From Telluribacter humicola (GTDB lineage: Bacteria; Bacteroidota; Bacteroidia; Cytophagales; Spirosomataceae), in contig NZ_JAFIQT010000006.1 in the NCBI RefSeq assembly GCF_017355935.1, positions 186,001 through 250,000 of the forward strand: a DNA stretch of 64,000 bases, read 5' to 3'. Shown one piece after another: positions 42,153 to 51,000 of this stretch (position 1 is its first letter; every line of letters starts with the position of its first letter). The notes under the pieces are model-generated. The model saw only the letters and a program-made list of their open reading frames with translations. It made no database searches and had not been told where the DNA came from. A program made the position numbers and the translations under genes.

Positions 42153-42707
42153 TCAGGCTTCAACTGTATCCAGTACCGGAGCTTTGGATTTCAGCCACTC
42201 AAAGCCACCTACCATAAGAGTTGTAAAGAAAAGATCACCCATCACTGTATTAAGAAACAGGTTGCCAAAAAGATCCTGCTGATAAAACTGCAGACCTGCC
42301 ACATAGCAGGCTATCAGTCCCATAGCATCTTTAGGGTAGAGGCTGCCGGGATGCATCCAAACGGCAAAGTTTGTGATCAGGAAGAAAAGTACGGACGAAA
42401 GGGTAGAGGCTGCCAGAATTCTACCGACTGTTATTTTGCGAAGCATCAACATACCTAAGCCTACGATAAGGATAAATGCTCCGTATACTGCCCACATCGA
42501 GCTATGGAAGCCCAGTATGAAGTCGCTTAATAGCATAGCCAGGAGAGGTACTACGAAAGCCCATGCTTTGCGGGTAAAGTAAGCGCCTCCAAACAAAGCC
42601 ATTGCTCCAATAGGAGTAAAGTTAAATGGGTGGGGTAGTAGTCGGCTAAGTGCAGCAGCCAGTACAATGACCGCCAGTGTTACAAAACGTATATTTGTTA
42701 ACTTCAT
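42153..42707 (-). CDS. DUF6580-family membrane protein
   Basis: 184 residues with five or six hydrophobic helices (about 8-25, 32-48, 52-66, 68-86, 95-116, 155-170). Family-like phrases are NFTPIGAMALFGGAYFTRK, SDFILGFHSSMW and NTVMGDLFFTTLMVGGF. DUF6580 proteins resemble the membrane component of small-molecule uptake systems (ECF-S-like topology) but have no proven substrate. No ATP-binding partner is encoded nearby. The region upstream of its start shows no riboswitch that I can recognise. Confidence 0.8.
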   Translation of the reverse strand: MKLTNIRFVTLAVIVLAAALSRLLPHPFNFTPIGAMALFGGAYFTRKAWAFVVPLLAMLLSDFILGFHSSMWAVYGAFILIVGLGMLMLRKITVGRILAASTLSSVLFFLITNFAVWMHPGSLYPKDAMGLIACYVAGLQFYQQDLFGNLFLNTVMGDLFFTTLMVGGFEWLKSKAPVLDTVEA

Positions 42708-42970
42708 GATCAGTTATATCTATTTAGTGGTGTAAATATACGATACAGCGGGCAAGGCTGCAAAACCACCGGCCTAACCTGCACAAAAACTACATAAAAA
42801 ATCCTCAATAAACTTCGCTTGCAGCGTCTCGTATACTCCCGTTTTGAAAAACTTTGTAACAGGTTGGTGTGATAAGGGGTTCATACTAAAATCATGAAAT
42901 AAGTGTCCTGTCTTTGAATGGAATAAGGAGAAGGTAGGTGTATATACTTTTATTAAGTGTACGCTATACG

Positions 42971-42978
42971 TATATTTG
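42971..42978 (+). promoter_or_regulatory. Candidate -7 promoter box of the DinB gene
   Basis: TATATTTG matches TAnnTTTG exactly, 31 bases before the ATG at 43010. It supports the ATG start over the GTG at 42995, which would leave only about ten bases of leader. Confidence 0.4.
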
Positions 42979-43009
42979 ACAAATTTATTACCGAGTGACT
43001 TTTACAGCT

Positions 43010-43567
43010 ATGGATACAAAAGAAGAAATTCTACGCATTATAGATCTGCTGAATGATACCTACGAAAGCGAGCAGGCCTGGCACGGCCCGTCGGTTGTGG
43101 AGGTACTACGAGGAGTATCGCCCCGGATGGCGGAGGCAAAACTAACCCACAATACCCATTCGATCGCCGAGATCGTTTTTCATATGACGACCTGGCGAAT
43201 CTTTGTGGTGCGTAAGCTGCAGGGGGATGCGGCCTTTGATATCAAAACCAAAGAAAAGAACTGGAAGACGTTTCCGATCGTGGATGAGATCGAGTGGGAA
43301 ACCCTTCAGATGGAACTAAGCCTTTCGCAGGAAGAATTAGTCAGTGAAATTGAGAAAAAGCAGAATGATTCGTTTCTGGAAGACATTGTTCCCGGCCGTG
43401 ATTATACCTACTATACTATGATTCATGGCCTTATCCAGCACGACCTCTATCATGCGGGTCAGATATCGTTGCTTAAGAAGGCGCTTACCCTAAGTGTACC
43501 CGCCGATGATGACTTTGGTAATTTTAGCGGAGATAGTAATTTTGATGATGATTTTGACGTTTTTTAA
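43010..43567 (+). CDS. DinB-family protein
   Basis: 185 residues from the ATG at 43010 (a GTG five codons upstream is possible). The four-helix DinB fold is suggested by HSIAEIVFHMTTWR and the C-terminal HGLIQHDLYHAGQISLLKKA, giving the three-His metal site (H in FHMTTW and the two in QHDLYHAGQ). DinB proteins are metal-binding, some are thiol transferases; the reaction here is unknown. The last 20 residues are strongly acidic (DDDFGNFSGDSNFDDDFDVF), an unusual tail. Confidence 0.85.
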   Translation: MDTKEEILRIIDLLNDTYESEQAWHGPSVVEVLRGVSPRMAEAKLTHNTHSIAEIVFHMTTWRIFVVRKLQGDAAFDIKTKEKNWKTFPIVDEIEWETLQMELSLSQEELVSEIEKKQNDSFLEDIVPGRDYTYYTMIHGLIQHDLYHAGQISLLKKALTLSVPADDDFGNFSGDSNFDDDFDVF

Positions 43568-43888
43568 TCAAAATTTAACTACATGTTGTATTATTGTAAA
43601 TAAATTTTTTTCAACTTTGTATTCAAGATAAGTGCAGCCGTCCTAGGCTGTTCTTTTAATGGTGTGGATATATGTCGGAAAGCCACTCGAAGTATCGGGT
43701 GGCTTTTTTGTATACTATACAATCAGCTAAAGTATAACCACTTACTGCTATTTGCAGTGGTTGAGCGTATAGTCAAATGTACCTGTGTACCTTCCGAGTA
43801 CCTGGTACTGCTGCATTGCAGATCACTATACCTGTACATCCGGGTACCCTTATCTAAACTTTGGCCGATACCTTTCCTGTAAGCACTT
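43568..43888. other. 321-base gene-free region with a terminator and possible small RNA
   Basis: Contains the sequence CAACTTTG near 43612-43619, a small hairpin CAGCC/GGCTG near 43634-43650, and the terminator 43679-43709. Transcription starting near 43626 would give an RNA of about 80 bases. Downstream of the terminator an imperfect hairpin (near 43737-43765) lies before the OmpR gene. I see no other feature. Confidence 0.4.
43679..43709 (+). terminator. Rho-independent terminator
   Basis: Twelve-base stem AAAGCCACTCGA (43679-43690) and TCGGGTGGCTTT (43695-43706), with one T-G pair, then TTT. It may end the DinB transcript (112 bases away) or a short RNA. Confidence 0.85.
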
Positions 43889-44566
43889 ATGAGAGTACTT
43901 GTAATTGAAGATGAGCCTAAGCTGGCCAGTTTTATTCAGAGAGGTCTGGAAGAGCAAACCTGGGAGGTAGAGATAGCTTATGATGGGCGAATGGGAAAGT
44001 CACTGGCTTCATCCCACACCTACGATGTGATCGTAATGGATGTGAACCTGCCCATTATCAATGGATTTGATCTGGCCGTGCAACTCCGTCAGAGCGGTAT
44101 CGCTACCCCCATTCTGATGCTTACGGCTCTGGGGACGGTTGAGGATAAGCTACAGGGTTTTGACTCCGGAGCAGATGATTACCTGGTAAAGCCATTTGAA
44201 TTCAGAGAATTTATAGCCCGCATAAAAGTACTTTCTAAGCGTTCGGCAGGACCAGACGGACAGTCACACATCTTGAAAATAGCTGATCTGGAGCTTAATC
44301 TGGACGAACGAATAGCCCGACGTGGCGGCAGACAAATAGACCTCACCGCTAAGGAGTTTGCCTTGCTTGAGTATCTGATGCGAAACCGGAACAGGGTAGT
44401 ATCACGCGTAGATATAGCCGAAAAAGTGTGGGATATCCATTTTGATACGGGTACCAATGTCATTGATGTCTACATCAATTTTCTCCGCAAAAAAGTTGAT
44501 AAAGATTTTCCTACCAAGCTCATTCATACCGTCGTAGGTATGGGGTATATTTTCAAGGCAGAATGA
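43889..44566 (+). CDS. OmpR/PhoB-family response regulator
   Basis: 225 residues. Receiver domain with E7-D8, phosphoacceptor D51 in VMDVNLPIINGF and K101 in YLVKPFEF. A winged-helix DNA-binding domain fills about 128-225 (RIARRGGRQIDLTAKEFALLEYL, TNVIDVYINFLRKKVD, TVVGMGYIFK). It is translationally coupled to the kinase (ATGA overlap at 44563). OmpR-type regulators bind direct repeats spaced by one helical turn; such repeats (TTAATGTGAGC, twice, 11 bases apart) lie at 45939-45960 just after the kinase. Its own promoter is not clear. Confidence 0.95.
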   Translation: MRVLVIEDEPKLASFIQRGLEEQTWEVEIAYDGRMGKSLASSHTYDVIVMDVNLPIINGFDLAVQLRQSGIATPILMLTALGTVEDKLQGFDSGADDYLVKPFEFREFIARIKVLSKRSAGPDGQSHILKIADLELNLDERIARRGGRQIDLTAKEFALLEYLMRNRNRVVSRVDIAEKVWDIHFDTGTNVIDVYINFLRKKVDKDFPTKLIHTVVGMGYIFKAE

Positions 44567-45930
44567 ATATCAAGGCTCGTCTGACTCTACTGTTTACCCT
44601 GCTGGTAGCCTCGATCATGATCATTACCCGTATCGGTATTTATATCCAGTATGATCAGTACCGTGAAGAGCAGTTCTACTCCTATCTCAAAGACCGGGCG
44701 ACTACCATTGTCCAGTTGATTGAAGGCATCGAAGGTATTTCAGATTCAGATATTAAACGTATCGAAGAAAAGGTCAGTACGGTGTTGATGGGCGAGGAGA
44801 TCACCGTATATGATAGCAATGATTCGGTAATTTATGATAGCGGTAAAGTACCTTTTCCGGTAACAGAGCAAGTACTTGCCCAAGTTCGTGGAGGGAGCGA
44901 GATCCATCTTCGGGAAGATAGTAAGGAGGTAGTTATGATCCGGCATATTCACGAACCAGGTCAGAAGCCCTGGGTGGTAGTCGCGTATGCCAGTGATATC
45001 ATTGGGCTCAATAAGCTCAACCGACTGAGGGATATCCTGGCGTATGGCTGGCTGATCAGCCTGGTGGTAGTAGGAGGAGCGGGCTGGCTATTTGCGAAGG
45101 ATGCGCTTAAACCTGTTTCTGAAATTATAAAGCAGGTGAATAATATTTCGGCGGGAAACCTGTACGACAGGCTGCGGGTAGGACGCGAAAAAGATGAACT
45201 CAATCAATTGGCCGCGACATTTAATCTCATGCTCAATCGCATTGAGCTGGCCTTCACTTCTCAAAAAAGCTTTGTCTCTCACGCTTCCCATGAACTCCGT
45301 ACTCCTTTGTCCGTAATTATGGGTGAAGTGGAGGTGACCCTGATGAAGAAGCGTACGGGAGAGGCGTACGAAGAGACCCTTAAACGAGTACTTGAGGAGG
45401 TCAGGAATCTGAATAGCGTAGTGAATGGGCTATTAGAGATGGCGCGTACTGAGTCAAACGTTTCGACTTCGTTCCGAAAAATCCGGGTGGATGAGGTGCT
45501 GTGGCAGGCTCAGACGCAGGTAATGCAGAAGAATGCAGAATACAAGGTAGAGATTCAGTATGATGAAATACCGGAGAACGAAGAAGATCTGCAGCTTGAA
45601 GGCGACGAAACCCTGTTACGTACGGCCTTTACCAATCTGATGGAGAATGCCTGTAAGTATTCCGAAAACAGAAAAGTAGAGGTACTGCTGGAAGTAAAGG
45701 AGAAGACTATACGGGTACATTTTAAGGACCAGGGGGTAGGGATCAGTGAAGAGCATCTGCCCCAGCTCTTCGACACATTTTATCGGGTTTCTTCTGTCCA
45801 AAATACCCATGGCTTCGGGATAGGACTGGCCTTGGTCAAACGCATTGTGGATATGCACCAGGGGCAGATCCACGTTAATTCAAGCCTCGGAGTAGGTAGT
45901 ACTTTCATCGTTTCCCTCCCCCAATTTTAA
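44563..45930 (+). CDS. Membrane sensor histidine kinase
   Basis: 455 residues. Helix 1 at 7-29, a periplasmic sensor domain (30-155), helix 2 at 160-178, HAMP linker (about 180-235), dimerisation/phosphoacceptor domain with H243 in SHASHELRTPLSV, and a Bergerat ATP-binding domain with NLMENACKYS, DQGVGIS and GFGIGLALVK. All catalytic boxes are complete. The sensor domain has no recognised ligand motif. The kinase is the partner of the regulator at 43889. Family resembles CusS/BaeS types, but the signal is not inferable. Confidence 0.95.
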   Translation: MNIKARLTLLFTLLVASIMIITRIGIYIQYDQYREEQFYSYLKDRATTIVQLIEGIEGISDSDIKRIEEKVSTVLMGEEITVYDSNDSVIYDSGKVPFPVTEQVLAQVRGGSEIHLREDSKEVVMIRHIHEPGQKPWVVVAYASDIIGLNKLNRLRDILAYGWLISLVVVGGAGWLFAKDALKPVSEIIKQVNNISAGNLYDRLRVGREKDELNQLAATFNLMLNRIELAFTSQKSFVSHASHELRTPLSVIMGEVEVTLMKKRTGEAYEETLKRVLEEVRNLNSVVNGLLEMARTESNVSTSFRKIRVDEVLWQAQTQVMQKNAEYKVEIQYDEIPENEEDLQLEGDETLLRTAFTNLMENACKYSENRKVEVLLEVKEKTIRVHFKDQGVGISEEHLPQLFDTFYRVSSVQNTHGFGIGLALVKRIVDMHQGQIHVNSSLGVGSTFIVSLPQF

Positions 45931-46281
45931 TCAGATTTTAATGTGAGCTTAATGTGAGCTTAACTATACAGGAGGTAATTTGTAGTATCAAGTTGATCAC
46001 TTGATAGTTGTCTACATGATGTATCGGATAGTGAAGCGACTTGAAAGGCGTGAAGTACTTCAGGATCAGAAGTAGTTTGATGTACCCTGGTCTAAGAGTA
46101 ATTATATAGATAATACTCTCCAAATAGGCACGGCATACTAGCCGTAATGGCTTGATTCCTGGTAAATGAGGATTAGCAGCGCGTTTGGAAGTGATTGGTA
46201 GCGTTTTCCATCGGGTAAATAAGATTTAGTTGAGTTGTGTTAATAATTAGAAAGCGCTCCCTTGGTTGAGGGAGCGCTTTT
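45931..46281. other. 351-base region after the kinase gene: repeats, possible promoter and terminator
   Basis: Begins with the repeat at 45939-45963 and a TAATTTG box at 45976-45982, and ends in the terminator 46251-46283. A transcript of about 295 bases could be made here. The only short frame seen is 46016-46075 (19 codons, basic, MMYRIVKRLERREVLQDQK), which I do not accept as a gene. Nothing else is recognised. Confidence 0.4.
45939..45963. promoter_or_regulatory. Tandem 11-base repeat, candidate OmpR-type binding site
   Basis: TAATGTGAGCT is repeated head to tail with an 11-base period (45939-45949 and 45950-45960), followed by TAAC. One-turn spacing is typical for OmpR/PhoB operators. 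A TAATTTG box (45976-45982) follows on the plus strand. Confidence 0.4.
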
Positions 46282-46283
46282 TT
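46251..46283. terminator. Bidirectional terminator
   Basis: Twelve-base stem AAAGCGCTCCCT (46251-46262) and AGGGAGCGCTTT (46269-46280) with T runs after it on the plus strand. It overlaps the stop codon of the minus-strand channel gene by two bases. Confidence 0.85.
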
Positions 46284-47367
46284 AGTTTTTAACAATCTCA
46301 TCATTAACTACCCCTGTTACACGAAAACCAGGTAGTGATTCCGGATATTCAGTACGAATGTATTCGATCAGTTTCTCCCGGACCTGGCAGCGGAGGTTAA
46401 ATGTATCTCCGGCATTGCGTGCAGACATGATACACCGCACAACTATAAACTGGGCCTGGGTATCTATGACCTGCAGGTTGCAGACTTCACCATCCCACAG
46501 CGTATTACTGTTTACTAATTCAAATAACTTACCTCTGAGCTTATCAACCGGCGTGTGGTAGTCCAGGTACAGGAGCACATTACCGATGATGCTGGCCTGG
46601 TTGCGGGTCCAGTTCTGAAAGGGTGTTTCGATGAAGTAGGTAATAGGCAATACCAGTCTTCGCAGGTCCCACAGCTTCACTACGACATACGTCAGATTGA
46701 TCTCTTCAATATGCCCCCATTCATTTTCGACAAGTACAGCATCGTCGATCTTGATGGGCTGAGTAAAGGCAATCTGGATACCAGCCAGGAGGTTGGCCAG
46801 GGTCTTCTGCGCCGCAAAGCCCAGAATAACACTGGCAATACCGGCCGAAGTAAGTATACCCACACCATACTGCCGAACCCGATCAAAACTTAGCAGTAGT
46901 ATGGATACACCAATAACAACAACGAAAATATTGACTAACCGCCTTATAAACTGAACCTTGGTGTAGAGCCGTCGGGCGTTGTAGTTGTTTGGTTGATTTA
47001 GATCCAGGTTGAGTAGTAGTACCTTTTCAAATATACCTACTATCCGCACTATAAGCCAGGTACTTACTGCTATTAGCAGGATTTTGAATATTGGAAAAAA
47101 CCAGAAGTCCTTTGGAAAATAAAACCGATAGTAGTACGATACCAACGTCAGAAATAGTACCGGGAAAAAGAAGTAGAGTACAAGGGTTGTATTGGACGAC
47201 ACTATACCCAGAACACTTCCACCTTTTCGGTTTCTACGTCTGTGGGCAAGATACTTTATTAGCGTTAGCACAACCCATGCTACAACCAGTCCTGCCGCGG
47301 CTGTACTCAAATAAATGAGCCAGGGAGGCCGGTTAAAAATATATTCTTTGATAATAGCTAAACTCAT
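46282..47367 (-). CDS. MscS-family mechanosensitive channel
   Basis: 361 residues. Four or five membrane helices (about 15-41, 53-75, 86-108, 139-155 and 170-195), the last being the pore-lining TM3 with GIASVILGFAAQKTLANLLAG. The cytoplasmic beta domain follows (PIKIDDAVLVENEWGHIEEINLTYVVVKLW) and ends with an alpha/beta C-terminal part. MscS channels release solutes from the inner membrane upon osmotic downshift. Length is ordinary. It stands alone on the minus strand and is preceded by the DUF1460 gene 20 bases upstream. Confidence 0.92.
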   Translation of the reverse strand: MSLAIIKEYIFNRPPWLIYLSTAAAGLVVAWVVLTLIKYLAHRRRNRKGGSVLGIVSSNTTLVLYFFFPVLFLTLVSYYYRFYFPKDFWFFPIFKILLIAVSTWLIVRIVGIFEKVLLLNLDLNQPNNYNARRLYTKVQFIRRLVNIFVVVIGVSILLLSFDRVRQYGVGILTSAGIASVILGFAAQKTLANLLAGIQIAFTQPIKIDDAVLVENEWGHIEEINLTYVVVKLWDLRRLVLPITYFIETPFQNWTRNQASIIGNVLLYLDYHTPVDKLRGKLFELVNSNTLWDGEVCNLQVIDTQAQFIVVRCIMSARNAGDTFNLRCQVREKLIEYIRTEYPESLPGFRVTGVVNDEIVKN

Positions 47368-47387
47368 ACAATAGAAAAGCAGAAGAA

Positions 47388-48206
47388 TTATTCGGCCATG
47401 CGGGCTACGATAATACCCGTATGCTTCTTGATGGAAGCTACGTACTCAGCCAGGGGCTGAGTGCTCAATACTACTTTCTGAGCCGTGGTGGAAGCATGTA
47501 AGAGATAAGCTCTGGTTCCGATCTTGGTAACAATACCCTGGTGGTTACAGTCCAGACCATCAATGGATGACGTAATGCCTACAATGTCGCCATCGCGCAG
47601 AAGCGGTTCAACTTTACGGATAGAATACTGGGGGATGTAGTGGTACTTCCGGGAGTTGACTTCCTTTTCTATCTCCTTTACTTTTTCCCACTGATCTTCG
47701 GATTCCAGAGTAGGATACAGGTTCGGATGGTTAGACATAAAGTGAATATCCTTGGAATAAGGAACTCCCCCCAGCTGTGCTGTAACATCCGTCAACAGGC
47801 CCCGCTCCTGATTTTCGTGAAGCCAGTCCACAAAGTAATGCAGCCGTGAGGTATAGCCATTGATCACACCATCACGATACCGGAGTTGGGTCAACTCCTG
47901 CTGAAAGCCGGGGTAATCCAGCCCTTTTTGTCTGGCAACGGCCAGTGCTATGGCATTCTCGACCAGGGTGGTGCAATCAAGCCCGTCAAAGCGGCATACC
48001 AGTACTTCCTTAGGATTACCCTCCAGTGTGTAGGCTACATAAGGAGTACCCAGGAAGGACCGGGCCATTCTTTGTACCAGACTGGCCATAGTCCCCCCTG
48101 CGGGCTGTTCCATGCGTTTTCGGAATACCTTCTGTATATCTTCCTGGGCGGAGGCATAGCCTATACCTATCAGGATCACTATGAACATACTAATTGGGCG
48201 AACCAT
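47388..48206 (-). CDS. DUF1460 NlpC/P60-like amidase-type protein, secreted
   Basis: 272 residues with a signal peptide (1-20, ending GYASA). DUF1460 proteins are NlpC/P60-type papain-fold enzymes, some of which act as N-acetylmuramoyl-L-alanine amidase-like peptidoglycan enzymes. The likely catalytic Cys is C78 in FDGLDCTTLVE, and conserved phrases IGYTSRLHYFVDW-like NGYTSRLHYFVDW, HFMSNHP and GLDCNHQGIV follow. It should act in the periplasm on cell-wall peptides. It precedes the MscS gene by 20 bases, which suggests co-transcription. Confidence 0.88.
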   Translation of the reverse strand: MVRPISMFIVILIGIGYASAQEDIQKVFRKRMEQPAGGTMASLVQRMARSFLGTPYVAYTLEGNPKEVLVCRFDGLDCTTLVENAIALAVARQKGLDYPGFQQELTQLRYRDGVINGYTSRLHYFVDWLHENQERGLLTDVTAQLGGVPYSKDIHFMSNHPNLYPTLESEDQWEKVKEIEKEVNSRKYHYIPQYSIRKVEPLLRDGDIVGITSSIDGLDCNHQGIVTKIGTRAYLLHASTTAQKVVLSTQPLAEYVASIKKHTGIIVARMAE

Positions 48207-48267
48207 AGTGATTATGTGATTTGCGAATGAAGATCAAATAAAATCATAACGTACCAAAAACGCTGGT

Positions 48268-50508
48268 CTACCTGGCTATAGTCTGACCATCCCGGATGGA
48301 TTTTAGCAAATCTATAACCTCCATCTGGTTCCGTATATGTTTACGGGCTACCGATAGGGCATCACCTACTTTTATAGTATAGGCTGTTTCGGGCAAAGCT
48401 TCAAACATATCCTCGTCCGTCGTATCATCTCCCATAGCCATAATAAAGTCATAGTCCCCTTTATCCAGGAACATGCGGGCTGCCGTTCCTTTATTGAAGG
48501 CCGTCTTTTTTACTTCAATAACCATATTACCCTCGATGATCTGCAGGTGCATTTCTGGTTGAATAAAGCTCTTCAGCTGCCAGGTTAGCTCTTGCGCCCT
48601 TCTTTGTGCATAGAGTTGATCATCAGCCGTCCGAAAATGCCAGGCCAGTGATGTCTCCTTTTCTTCAACAAAGGCACCGGGGCAACGCTGTACGTATAGA
48701 TCCAGGATGGAACGGATATTTTCCTTCCAGCCATCTTCGTAGCTTTCGTTGAGGTGCCACTGTCCGCTTTCGCGGGTCTTGACCAGGGCACCGTGTTCTG
48801 CAACCACGTGTACGGGTAGATTACCCAGGACATTTTCGAGGAATGCCTTATCCCGGCCACTAATGACAACTACGGTATTAGACTTAGCCAATTCATTCAC
48901 CAGCTCCTTCATTTCATCACTGATAACAGCATCGGAGGGCTCCCGCATGATTGAAACCAGCGTGCCGTCGTAATCAAAGAAGAATATCCGGTTAGAAGCT
49001 CCATTAAAGCTGTTACTAATCTCTTTCATATCCTGCTGCGTGATGAAGTTCTGACGCAGTTTGTTTTGTTCTTGTTCCATCATAGTCATTTGGGTGAAAA
49101 AATCATTGGTCCATGTAAATACATCATACGCACTTAGCCGGTTTTGCATAGCTTTGATGCGCTTTGCCTGTTCTTCAACCGGCATTTCCAGCGCATTTCG
49201 GATGGCGGTGGCAATCTCCAGATTATCCGTTGGATTGATGATACAGGCTTCTCCCAGTTCGGCGGCTGCACCTGCCATTTCGCTCAGGATAAGTACTCCG
49301 CGTAGGTCCTTTCGGCTGGCGACGTACTCCTTACACACCAGGTTCATCCCGTCCCTTACGGGAGTAATGAGTGCCACATCGCTGACGGTGTACATACCCA
49401 CTAATTCTTCAAAGGGCATGGATCGGTACTGATATATGATCGGCTGCCAGTCAATACGACCATACATGGCATTGATGCGACCAACCGTCTGATCTATTTC
49501 GGATTTCATTTGCTGGTACTGCTCTATGGTATCCCGGGAGGGTACCACTACCATCACAAAAGATACCTTGGCGTGCCAGTCAGGACATGTTTCCAGGAAG
49601 CGCTCGTACCCATGTAGCCGGTGCAGCAGCCCCTTGGAGTAGTCGAGCCGGTCTACCGAAAATATAATCTTTTCCTTTAAGGAATTCCGTGCATCAGCCC
49701 GTATTTGGGTAACTTCCGGATCATCAAAGGCTTCGTGAAACTTAGCATAGTCGATACTGATGGGGAAGGAGTCAATCTTTACGATCCGGTTGTTTAGGTG
49801 CACGTAATGCATCTTGTTGCCATAGCCCAGTATCATCCGTACGGCCTTCAGGAAGCTCTCAACGTAATCGTTGGTATGGAATCCGACCACATCCGCCCCC
49901 AGCAGTCCGTCTACCAGTGCCTCACGCCACCGACGTGGAAGTAGTCTGAATATCTCAAAGGACGGAAAAGGGATGTGGAAGAAGTAGCCGATCTTATTGT
50001 TAGGAAACCGCTGACGAATCAGGTCAGGGAGTAGCATGAGCTGATAATCATGGATCCAGATAGTATCGTCGGGTTGGATGGTATCACACAGCTTCTCGAA
50101 AAAGAGCATGTTGGCTTCCTTGTAAGCCTCCCAGTATCGGTCTTCGAATTTGGCAAGTGACGGGAAATAGTGGCACAGTGGCCATAGCAGGTCGTTACAG
50201 AATCCTTCGTAGTAATCGTTGTTGAGGTCATCGGGAATGAACACCGGATGCGCCTTGAAGTTTTCGTTTTCCAGTTCCTGGCCTTCCAGTTCTTCACGGG
50301 TATTGTCTGTATAACCCACCCACTGTATTTTACTATGAAACTGAATATTGGTACTTTCTCTTCCCTGAGCCAAGGACAGTACTGCCGAAACCAGACCACC
50401 TGAGTTCTGGAATAGATTGATCGTGTCGCCTTCCTTTTTAATCTTAAATGGTAATCGATAGGCGACTAAAATTAGCCTCCCTTTTGGGGTCGTTGTAGAC
50501 TTTTCCAT
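48268..50508 (-). CDS. Bifunctional trehalose-6-phosphate synthase/phosphatase (OtsA-OtsB fusion)
   Basis: 746 residues from the ATG at 50508 (an upstream frame from 50550 would add 14 residues without homology). The first part (about 5-480) is a GT20 trehalose-6-phosphate synthase: LILVAYRLPF, the sugar-nucleotide site NKIGYFFHIPFPS, ISIDYAKF, VDRLDYSKGLLHRLHGYERF and DGMNLVCKEYVA. The second part (about 500-735) is an HAD-type trehalose phosphatase: FFDYDGTLVSI (D-x-D-G-T) and AMGDDTTDEDMF. The two steps from UDP-glucose plus glucose 6-phosphate to trehalose are thus on one chain. It stands upstream of no other trehalose gene on this strand. Confidence 0.96.
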   Translation of the reverse strand: MEKSTTTPKGRLILVAYRLPFKIKKEGDTINLFQNSGGLVSAVLSLAQGRESTNIQFHSKIQWVGYTDNTREELEGQELENENFKAHPVFIPDDLNNDYYEGFCNDLLWPLCHYFPSLAKFEDRYWEAYKEANMLFFEKLCDTIQPDDTIWIHDYQLMLLPDLIRQRFPNNKIGYFFHIPFPSFEIFRLLPRRWREALVDGLLGADVVGFHTNDYVESFLKAVRMILGYGNKMHYVHLNNRIVKIDSFPISIDYAKFHEAFDDPEVTQIRADARNSLKEKIIFSVDRLDYSKGLLHRLHGYERFLETCPDWHAKVSFVMVVVPSRDTIEQYQQMKSEIDQTVGRINAMYGRIDWQPIIYQYRSMPFEELVGMYTVSDVALITPVRDGMNLVCKEYVASRKDLRGVLILSEMAGAAAELGEACIINPTDNLEIATAIRNALEMPVEEQAKRIKAMQNRLSAYDVFTWTNDFFTQMTMMEQEQNKLRQNFITQQDMKEISNSFNGASNRIFFFDYDGTLVSIMREPSDAVISDEMKELVNELAKSNTVVVISGRDKAFLENVLGNLPVHVVAEHGALVKTRESGQWHLNESYEDGWKENIRSILDLYVQRCPGAFVEEKETSLAWHFRTADDQLYAQRRAQELTWQLKSFIQPEMHLQIIEGNMVIEVKKTAFNKGTAARMFLDKGDYDFIMAMGDDTTDEDMFEALPETAYTIKVGDALSVARKHIRNQMEVIDLLKSIRDGQTIAR

Positions 50509-50550
50509 AAGTAAGATGCGTCCCGTAATAGTAATCTGAAATTTATACAA

Positions 50551-51000
50551 TTAAGATTCCAGATTGTTTTAGCGAAGTGGAGAAGGGGACGTGAAGCAGA
50601 ATAATGTTTGGTTAATGATGCCCTAATATAGGAAAGCAGGACCTTAAAACCTAAGACAATGCCAAATCGGCATTATAAAATTGGTATATAACTCAGTCTT
50701 TATAGGCTTATTCTCAGCTGAATACTCTGCTCCAGGTACTTATACATCAGAAAGAGCAAAATGTTACTCCAACAACACGAGAGACGATTCTTATAGGTAA
50801 TTAATTAGCAAAGAAAACTCGCCTGTCAGGTAATTTAATAAGTTCTGTTACTGGTGGGCAATTGATTCTACGAACTGAGGTTTGCACGGAAGGGACACAT
50901 CCCGGCCCCCAAAACAAAAGAGCTGGTAGTCTCCTGCACGGAAACTACCAGCTCAAAATATAGTACTTCAGAAGTATTGACCCCGCTACCTGATGAGCTT
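50551..51000. other. 450-base region before otsAB, including the transporter terminator
   Basis: It contains the terminator 50911-50954 for the minus-strand transporter and, closer to the trehalose gene, a perfect six-base inverted repeat AATGCC (50658-50663) with GGCATT (50669-50674). Its role is not known. No gene was found. Confidence 0.5.
50911..50954 (-). terminator. Terminator of the sugar-transporter gene
   Basis: Stem GAGCTGGTAGT (50920-50930) and ACTACCAGCTC (50944-50954); on the minus strand it is followed by TTTTGTTTT. It lies 47 bases after the stop at 51001. Confidence 0.85.

Noticed and set aside
42708-43009. Possible cobalamin or thiamine riboswitch before the DUF6580 gene
   Set aside because: Several short GC-rich segments are present, but none of the conserved boxes of these riboswitches could be matched.
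46016-46075. 19-codon basic peptide frame
   Set aside because: Too short to support without conservation; kept only as context of the repeat finding.
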